Of a stretch of DNA of 48,616 nt, positions 44,195 through 48,616 are shown one piece after another (the first letter of the stretch is position 1; each line of letters opens with the position of its first letter). The notes under the pieces were generated by a model. That model made no database searches and was not told the origin of the DNA. It worked only from the letters and a program-made list of their open reading frames with translations. Source of the stretch: an uncultured Actinomycetes bacterium (GTDB taxonomy: Bacteria; Actinomycetota; Acidimicrobiia; Acidimicrobiales; Ilumatobacteraceae); assembly GCA_937902105.1 (NCBI GenBank), contig CALGTP010000434.1, forward strand, positions 1 to 48,616. The letters are read 5' to 3'. The position numbers were made by a program, and so were the translations under genes.

Positions 44195-45571
44195 ATGATG
44201 AAGCGCGCGGTGATTACTCGTGAAGAACTGAGTGTCCGTATCCAGAGCGGCGACATTGAGACTGTGATCATGGGTTTTGTTGATCGCTATGGTCGGTTAG
44301 TTGGCAAGCGGGCAACTGGAAGATTCTTTCTCGATCACGTGGCAGATCACGGAACTGAAAACTGCGATTATCTCTTGACCTGCGATATCGACAATCAGCC
44401 TGAGGTTGGCTTTCGCTTTTCAAGCTTTGATCTGGGCTATGGAGATATGTTGGCCAAGGCTGATTGGGAGACCATTCGTATCGCCTCGTGGTTGCCCAAG
44501 ACAGCGATCATCATGTGTGATTTATTCGACAGCGCTTCTGGGGAGATGGTCGCCGTTGCGCCACGTTCGATCTTGCGCCAGCAAGTTGAACACGCCGCTT
44601 CAATGGGCTACTTAACATTGCTCGGTAGTGAGATTGAGTTCTTTTTATTTCATAACTCATACGATGAAGCAAAGGAGAACGGCTACGCATCGTTACGACC
44701 CCATTCGGCATGGGCGCAGGATTACAACATCTTGCAGACGACACGCGATGAATACATCGTCGGAGCGATTCGCTCAGCCATGGAATTATCGGGCGTGCCC
44801 GTTGAGTTCTCTAAAGGCGAGGCTGGTGCTGGACAGCATGAGATCAACTTGTCATATTCGACAGCGATTGAGATGGCTGATCGCAATCACTTGTACAAAA
44901 ATGCTGCCAAAGAAATCGCTGCCGCTCACGGACGCTCCATCACCTTTATGGCTAAGCCCGATTTCAATGATGTGGGCTCGTCCTGTCATATCCATGCCAG
45001 TTTGTGGTCGCTGGACGGTCAGACTTCGGTTTTCGCCGATTCCGCTGATGCATTGGGCATGAGTCAGGTCTTCAAACAATTTTTGGCTGGGCAAATTCAT
45101 ACGGCGCGCGAGTTCTCTTTGTTATGGGCCCCAACGGTCAATAGTTATCGCCGTTTCCAACCCGGTTCGTGGGCTCCAACGGGTATTGGTTGGGGCGTAG
45201 ATAATCGCACCTTGGGTTTCCGTCAGGTCGGACATGGCAACGGAACGCGGGTGGAGAATCGGATTCCGGGTGCCGATGCCAATAGTTATCTGGCATTCGC
45301 CGGCACGATTGCTGGTGGCTTGTATGGCATCAAAAATAAGTTGACTCTCGGCGAACCATTCATGGGCAATGGATACGAGGACTCAAGCGTGGGTCGAGTT
45401 CCTTGGAACCTTCCCGATGCGATTGCCTTGTGGCGTGACAGTGACATAGCGCGTGAATGTTTTGGTGAGGAAGTGCATCACTGGATTTTGCGTTCCGCGC
45501 AAAGTGAATGGGAAGCCTTCAATCGCACCGTGACCGATTGGGAAAAGAATCGCTACTTCGAGCGAATCTGA
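44195..45571 (+). CDS. Glutamine synthetase family protein (probable gamma-glutamyl ligase for an amine)
   Basis: 458 residues from the ATG at 44195. The GS catalytic core is present: LLGSEIEFFLF, KGEAGAGQHEINLSY, FMAKPDFNDVGSSCHIHASL, NSYRRFQPGSWAPTGIGWG and ENRIPGADANSYLAFA. The first 20 residues resemble the beta-grasp start of the family. The Tyr adenylylation site (NLYxLP) of housekeeping GlnA is absent near the C-terminus; the segment there reads GYEDSSVGRVPWNLP. This pattern fits the GlnA3/GlnA4/PuuA side of the family, which glutamylate polyamines or ethanolamine, rather than true GlnA. Neighbouring SDR, dehydrogenase and Rieske genes favour a catabolic role. A hairpin overlaps its stop codon. 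Confidence 0.85.
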   Translation: MMKRAVITREELSVRIQSGDIETVIMGFVDRYGRLVGKRATGRFFLDHVADHGTENCDYLLTCDIDNQPEVGFRFSSFDLGYGDMLAKADWETIRIASWLPKTAIIMCDLFDSASGEMVAVAPRSILRQQVEHAASMGYLTLLGSEIEFFLFHNSYDEAKENGYASLRPHSAWAQDYNILQTTRDEYIVGAIRSAMELSGVPVEFSKGEAGAGQHEINLSYSTAIEMADRNHLYKNAAKEIAAAHGRSITFMAKPDFNDVGSSCHIHASLWSLDGQTSVFADSADALGMSQVFKQFLAGQIHTAREFSLLWAPTVNSYRRFQPGSWAPTGIGWGVDNRTLGFRQVGHGNGTRVENRIPGADANSYLAFAGTIAGGLYGIKNKLTLGEPFMGNGYEDSSVGRVPWNLPDAIALWRDSDIARECFGEEVHHWILRSAQSEWEAFNRTVTDWEKNRYFERI

Positions 45572-45589
45572 GTTTGTGCTTCAAACTCA
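45569..45589. repeat. Inverted repeat overlapping the stop of the glutamine-synthetase-like gene
   Basis: TGAGTTTG-TGCTT-CAAACTCA has 8-bp perfect arms and starts with the TGA stop codon. There is no U-tract, so termination would be weak. It may mark the 3' end of the transcript. Confidence 0.45.
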
Positions 45590-45632
45590 CCCAGTGGGCA
45601 GTATCGTCGGAGCGTAAAGAACGGAGAATTTC

Positions 45633-46403
45633 ATGGGTCGTCTACAAGGAAAAGTCGCAATCATTACTGGCGGTTCATCAGGTCTCGGCCGAGTCGGCGC
45701 AGAACTCTTCGCCCGTGAAGGCGCCCAAGTTGTTATCGCTGATGTTGTTGATGGTGATGAAGTGGTGGACGCCATTGATGCGGCAGGTGGTGAAGCAACA
45801 TTTGTGCGCTGTGATGTCAGCGATGAAGGTTCTGTTGAAGCAGCAGTACAGCACGCCGTTGAAACTTTCGGTGGGCTCCACATTTTGTATAACAACGCTG
45901 GCGTGATGCTCAGCGATGATGACGGTCCGACGAACACATCTGTCGAGACCTACCAACGCACCATGGATATCAATGTTTTGGGCACATTGCTTGGATGTCG
46001 CTACGCCATTCCCGCAATGTTGGCAAGTGGTGGTGGATCGATCGTGAATGTGGCGAGCTTCGTGGCTCATATGGGTGCGGCTACTCCGCAAGTGGCCTAC
46101 ACCGCCTCTAAAGGGGCTGTATTAGCGATGACTCGCGAAATCGCGGTCATTTATGCTCGTCAAGGGATTCGTGCGAATTCGTTGTGTCCTGGTCCGATTA
46201 TGACTCCCATGTTGGCGAAGTTTCTAAGTGATGACGAAAAACGTCAGCGGCGACTTGTGCATATCCCGATGGGTCGTTTTGGCGATGCAAGTGAAATCGC
46301 TAACGGAGCACTCTTTCTTGCATCTGATGAGAGCAGTTGGATGACGGGTCAATCATTGATTATTGATGGCGGCATCACGGCGGCCTACGTCACTCCACAG
46401 TGA
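45633..46403 (+). CDS. Short-chain dehydrogenase/reductase
   Basis: 256 residues, a classical SDR. The cofactor motif is TGGSSGLG (12-19), the structural motif is NNAGV (87-91), and the catalytic residues are Ser142, Tyr156 and Lys160 (YTASK). The C-terminal SSWMTGQSLIIDGG is typical. Asp37 (IADVVD), after the second beta strand, suggests NAD(H) preference. ATG start with GGAG 9 nt upstream. The protein likely interconverts a hydroxyl and a ketone. It lies between a GS-like ligase and a convergent glyoxalase-like gene, with one base between the two stop codons. Confidence 0.92.
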   Translation: MGRLQGKVAIITGGSSGLGRVGAELFAREGAQVVIADVVDGDEVVDAIDAAGGEATFVRCDVSDEGSVEAAVQHAVETFGGLHILYNNAGVMLSDDDGPTNTSVETYQRTMDINVLGTLLGCRYAIPAMLASGGGSIVNVASFVAHMGAATPQVAYTASKGAVLAMTREIAVIYARQGIRANSLCPGPIMTPMLAKFLSDDEKRQRRLVHIPMGRFGDASEIANGALFLASDESSWMTGQSLIIDGGITAAYVTPQ

Positions 46404-46404
46404 T

Positions 46405-47070
46405 CTAGCCCAGAGTGACCAATCCGTGAGCGGTCATGATTGTGGCACTCAGTTTCGCTTCATCGTCATAGTTCAAAGTGATATTTACTTGATCATCGCC
46501 CAATAGCGCTGAGTCACTCACTGCGGAGAGCATCAAGTCAATTGTTCGCGGCGCAGGGTGAAAGAGATCCAAGGTCATCAGGGTCCCACCAGTTGCGAGG
46601 CTTTCTGTCGGATGTATGGTGCGTCCCCAATCAATAAAGAATGGCAACACTCCTCCTTCGGGAATCGGCAATGGAGCCAATGTAAGTTGCCACTCCAATA
46701 TCACGCCGTCGGGTCGTTGACGACTCATTGAATGAACATCACCTGGATCAAAACCACTCTCGCGAGCAGCGTTTACGACATCGCCGAGTGCGCGTTGTGG
46801 CGACGCGCACCAGGCCACCAACTTGGGTGACGCGAGGTCATCAATGCCGAATGGGCGGGGGGCGATTGGCGTGGGTTGAGCGGGATCGGGGCCGATGATT
46901 TCGAGGTATGTGCGCGGACCTAGTCCGAGCAAAGCATTGAAAGTGCCGAGTCCGAGATGGGCTCCGCCTGGGGTCGGGGCAACCCCGAAACGGGACTCAA
47001 TGTCCGCGACGGCACTTGCTAAATCCGGGGTCGCGTACACAAGATGGTCAATATGTAGGTTCTTGCTCAT
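46405..47070 (-). CDS. Glyoxalase-like (VOC-fold) domain protein
   Basis: 221 residues. The N-terminus IDHLVYATPDLASAVADIESRFGVAPTPGGAHLGLGTFNALLGLG and YLEIIGPDP is characteristic of the glyoxalase-like domain (VOC superfamily), with a candidate metal ligand His9 and Glu in YLEII. A second, more diverged half follows (WGRTIHPTESLATGG). Enzymatic activity is unknown; related proteins are mostly uncharacterised. It is divergent from the 3-hydroxyisobutyrate-dehydrogenase-like gene across only 33 bp, so the two promoters must overlap. It converges with the SDR gene. Confidence 0.85.
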   Translation of the reverse strand: MSKNLHIDHLVYATPDLASAVADIESRFGVAPTPGGAHLGLGTFNALLGLGPRTYLEIIGPDPAQPTPIAPRPFGIDDLASPKLVAWCASPQRALGDVVNAARESGFDPGDVHSMSRQRPDGVILEWQLTLAPLPIPEGGVLPFFIDWGRTIHPTESLATGGTLMTLDLFHPAPRTIDLMLSAVSDSALLGDDQVNITLNYDDEAKLSATIMTAHGLVTLG

Positions 47071-47103
47071 GGTGGTACCTCAGAGCCTGACAAACTAGGA
47101 GGC

Positions 47104-48042
47104 ATGTCACAAACTCCTGAAGATGCAACTGGGCCAATTCCTGTGATTGGCACCGGACCAAAAGTCGCTTTCCTCGGTCTTGGGGTCATGGGCGCCCCCA
47201 TGGCGGGTCACTTGGCCGCCGCCGACTATCAAATCACGGTGTATAACCGCAACCCGAATAAGGCCTTGGCCTGGGTCGCCCTCAATCGAGGTTTCGCCAA
47301 GCCAACGGCTGCCGAAGCGGTTGAAGGTGCCGACTTCGTGATGATGTGCGTGGGCAACGATGACGATGTTCGCTCTGTTGTCCTGGGAGCAACAGGTACC
47401 GGAGTTGGGGGAGCCCTGGGAGCCATGAAGCCTGGATCAATTTTGATTGACCACACAACAGCGTCTGCTGATCTGGCACGTGAATTGTCAGCGGCGTGCG
47501 CCGAGCGCGGAGTTGGTTTTGTTGACGCTCCCGTATCTGGTGGTCAGGCTGGGGCACAGAATGGCGCTCTGACGATCATGTGTGGCAGTGACGATGAATC
47601 AGTGTTCCAGCGCGCCAAAGCAGCCATGGCGCCTTATACGCGCGCCTGCGAACGACTTGGGGGAGCGGGTGCGGGCCAACTGACGAAGATGGTCAATCAG
47701 ATCTGCATCGCGGGCCTCGTGCAAGGTTTGGCCGAAGGAGTCAACTTTGCTCAGCGTGCTGGTCTTGATGTTGACAAGGTTGTTGAGGTCATCGGTCAAG
47801 GTGCTGCCGCCAGTTGGCAAATGGAAAATCGTGCCTCAACAATGGGTCGTGGGGAGTTTGAATTTGGGTTCGCCGTTGAATGGATGCGTAAGGATCTTGG
47901 GATCTGTTTAGATGAGGCCCAACGCAATGGCGCGCGTTTACCAATGACCGCTGTGATCGACCAGTTTTACGCGCAAGTGATGGCCCGTGGTGGTCAGCGC
48001 TGGGATACCAGCAGTCTGGTGCACTTATTACAAAATGACTAA
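47104..48042 (+). CDS. 3-hydroxyisobutyrate dehydrogenase-like NAD(P)-dependent oxidoreductase
   Basis: 312 residues of the beta-hydroxyacid dehydrogenase family. The cofactor motif is VAFLGLGVMGAPMAGHLAAADY (about 20-41), the substrate motif is FVDAPVSGGQAGAQNGALTIM, and the catalytic Lys is in GAGQLTKMVNQ. The C-terminal helical domain holds the conserved KDLGICLDEA. Such enzymes oxidise 3-hydroxyisobutyrate, tartronate semialdehyde or similar acids. An AGGAGG sits only one base from the ATG, too close for a normal SD, so the start mode is unclear. It is followed in the same direction by a Rieske oxygenase after 80 bp. Confidence 0.92.
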   Translation: MSQTPEDATGPIPVIGTGPKVAFLGLGVMGAPMAGHLAAADYQITVYNRNPNKALAWVALNRGFAKPTAAEAVEGADFVMMCVGNDDDVRSVVLGATGTGVGGALGAMKPGSILIDHTTASADLARELSAACAERGVGFVDAPVSGGQAGAQNGALTIMCGSDDESVFQRAKAAMAPYTRACERLGGAGAGQLTKMVNQICIAGLVQGLAEGVNFAQRAGLDVDKVVEVIGQGAAASWQMENRASTMGRGEFEFGFAVEWMRKDLGICLDEAQRNGARLPMTAVIDQFYAQVMARGGQRWDTSSLVHLLQND

Positions 48043-48122
48043 CTCTTGGAGTCGTGAGCGTTGAATGGCGAACCTCTAGGCTCATGATGTTGCACAAAGA
48101 ATAGATGTATTGGGGGTACGGC

Positions 48123-48616
48123 ATGAGTCGCGAAAAATTAGTGGTCATGGCCGAGAGAACAATCGCTCATAATAAGGCCGGCACGGTTCATCTGACTGAA
48201 TCTGTGACGACGATTCCTGCTTCCAATTATTTTGACCCCGAGCGTTGGCAAAAAGAAGTCGACTTAATTTTCAAGCGTGTTCCATTGCTGTTGGCAATGA
48301 CCGCAGAAATCAAAGAAGTGAATTCCTATAAAGCCATTGAAGTCGTTGGGATGCCGGTTCTGATTTCGCGTGGTGCAGATGGTGTGGCGAGGGCCTTCGT
48401 CAACATGTGTAGTCATCGTGGATCAATGTTGGTTGATCCAGGTGTTGGCACGGCGCGCCGATTCGCCTGTCCCTATCACAACTGGACATATAACCAAGAG
48501 GGTGCCCTCGTCGGGATATTCAAGCAGGATGATTTCGGTGAGCTAGACACTTCGTGTTTAGGTTTGACGCAGTTGCCGATCACCGAGCGCGCAGGCCTGA
48601 TTTGGGTGACATTGTC
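48123..48616 (+). CDS. Rieske non-heme iron oxygenase, alpha-type subunit (3' truncated)
   Basis: The first 164 codons are present and the window ends inside the gene. The Rieske [2Fe-2S] motif is complete: CSHRG (Cys96, His98) and CPYHNW (Cys116, His119), with the normal 17-residue spacing between the pairs. The N-terminal part PASNYFDPERWQKEVDLIFKRVPLLLAMTAE resembles aromatic-ring-hydroxylating and amine-demethylating oxygenases. The catalytic iron domain lies beyond the window, so the substrate cannot be judged. The 80-bp upstream gap contains TTGAAT (48061) and CATGAT (48083) with 16-bp spacing as a possible promoter. Confidence 0.9.
   Translation, partial: MSREKLVVMAERTIAHNKAGTVHLTESVTTIPASNYFDPERWQKEVDLIFKRVPLLLAMTAEIKEVNSYKAIEVVGMPVLISRGADGVARAFVNMCSHRGSMLVDPGVGTARRFACPYHNWTYNQEGALVGIFKQDDFGELDTSCLGLTQLPITERAGLIWVTL

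Noticed and set aside
47096-47103. AGGAGG before the hydroxyisobutyrate-dehydrogenase-like gene as a strong SD
   Set aside because: It ends about one base from the ATG, too close for normal ribosome binding. It may be chance.
1-48616. CRISPR arrays, prophage or IS elements
   Set aside because: No regularly spaced repeats, transposase, integrase or phage structural genes were seen on either strand.

Overview
The window reads as chromosomal DNA of a high-density, moderate-GC actinobacterium, most likely of the class Acidimicrobiia (aquatic type). Supporting signs are a CarD regulator, a 6C-type small RNA, an AccD6-like carboxyltransferase, RNase J downstream of dapA, an actinobacterial ftsK/rimO/pgsA/cinA block and many promoters of leaderless type. 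I see no phage, insertion sequence or CRISPR array. The genus assignment is inference; no rRNA is present.

Layout. 1-5.3 kb: the tail of a quinone oxidoreductase, an acyltransferase-3/SGNH membrane enzyme, a membrane-anchored sulfite-oxidase-type molybdoenzyme and citrate synthase. 5.4-11.6 kb: AccD6-like carboxyltransferase with a LysR regulator, a 6C-like ncRNA, a nitroreductase-fold protein, mitochondrial-type aconitase and a divergent GntR/UTRA regulator whose promoter overlaps that of aconitase. 11.7-16.8 kb: a cell-surface block with a second SGNH acyltransferase and two polytopic GT-C-like proteins. 16.9-24.6 kb: a crotonase, glutamate synthase gltBD behind a structured leader, and a LysM lipoprotein.

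24.6-31.5 kb is the most unusual part. A tightly coupled four-gene operon encodes a fatty-acyl-reductase-like/HAD fusion, a zinc alcohol dehydrogenase, a LarA (nickel-pincer racemase)-like protein and a PlsC acyltransferase. A divergent TetR gene faces it across a perfect palindrome. I do not know a described pathway with this set, and it is the best candidate here for an uncharacterised system.

31.5-43.1 kb is core biology: ddl, a winged-helix protein, dapA, rnj, a lipoprotein, ftsK, an SMP-30 lactonase, rimO, pgsA and cinA. A tRNA-Arg(UCU) and a CarD with a long acidic then lysine-rich histone-H1-like tail follow. 44.2-48.6 kb holds a glutamine-synthetase-family ligase, an SDR, a glyoxalase-like protein, a 3-hydroxyisobutyrate-dehydrogenase-like enzyme and the start of a Rieske oxygenase, which together suggest catabolism of small amines or carboxylic acids.

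Central metabolism is clustered (gltA, aconitase, accD, gltBD). Many starts lie 6-9 nt after a TANNNT-like -10 box with no Shine-Dalgarno sequence, whereas genes inside operons have SD sequences or stop/start overlaps.
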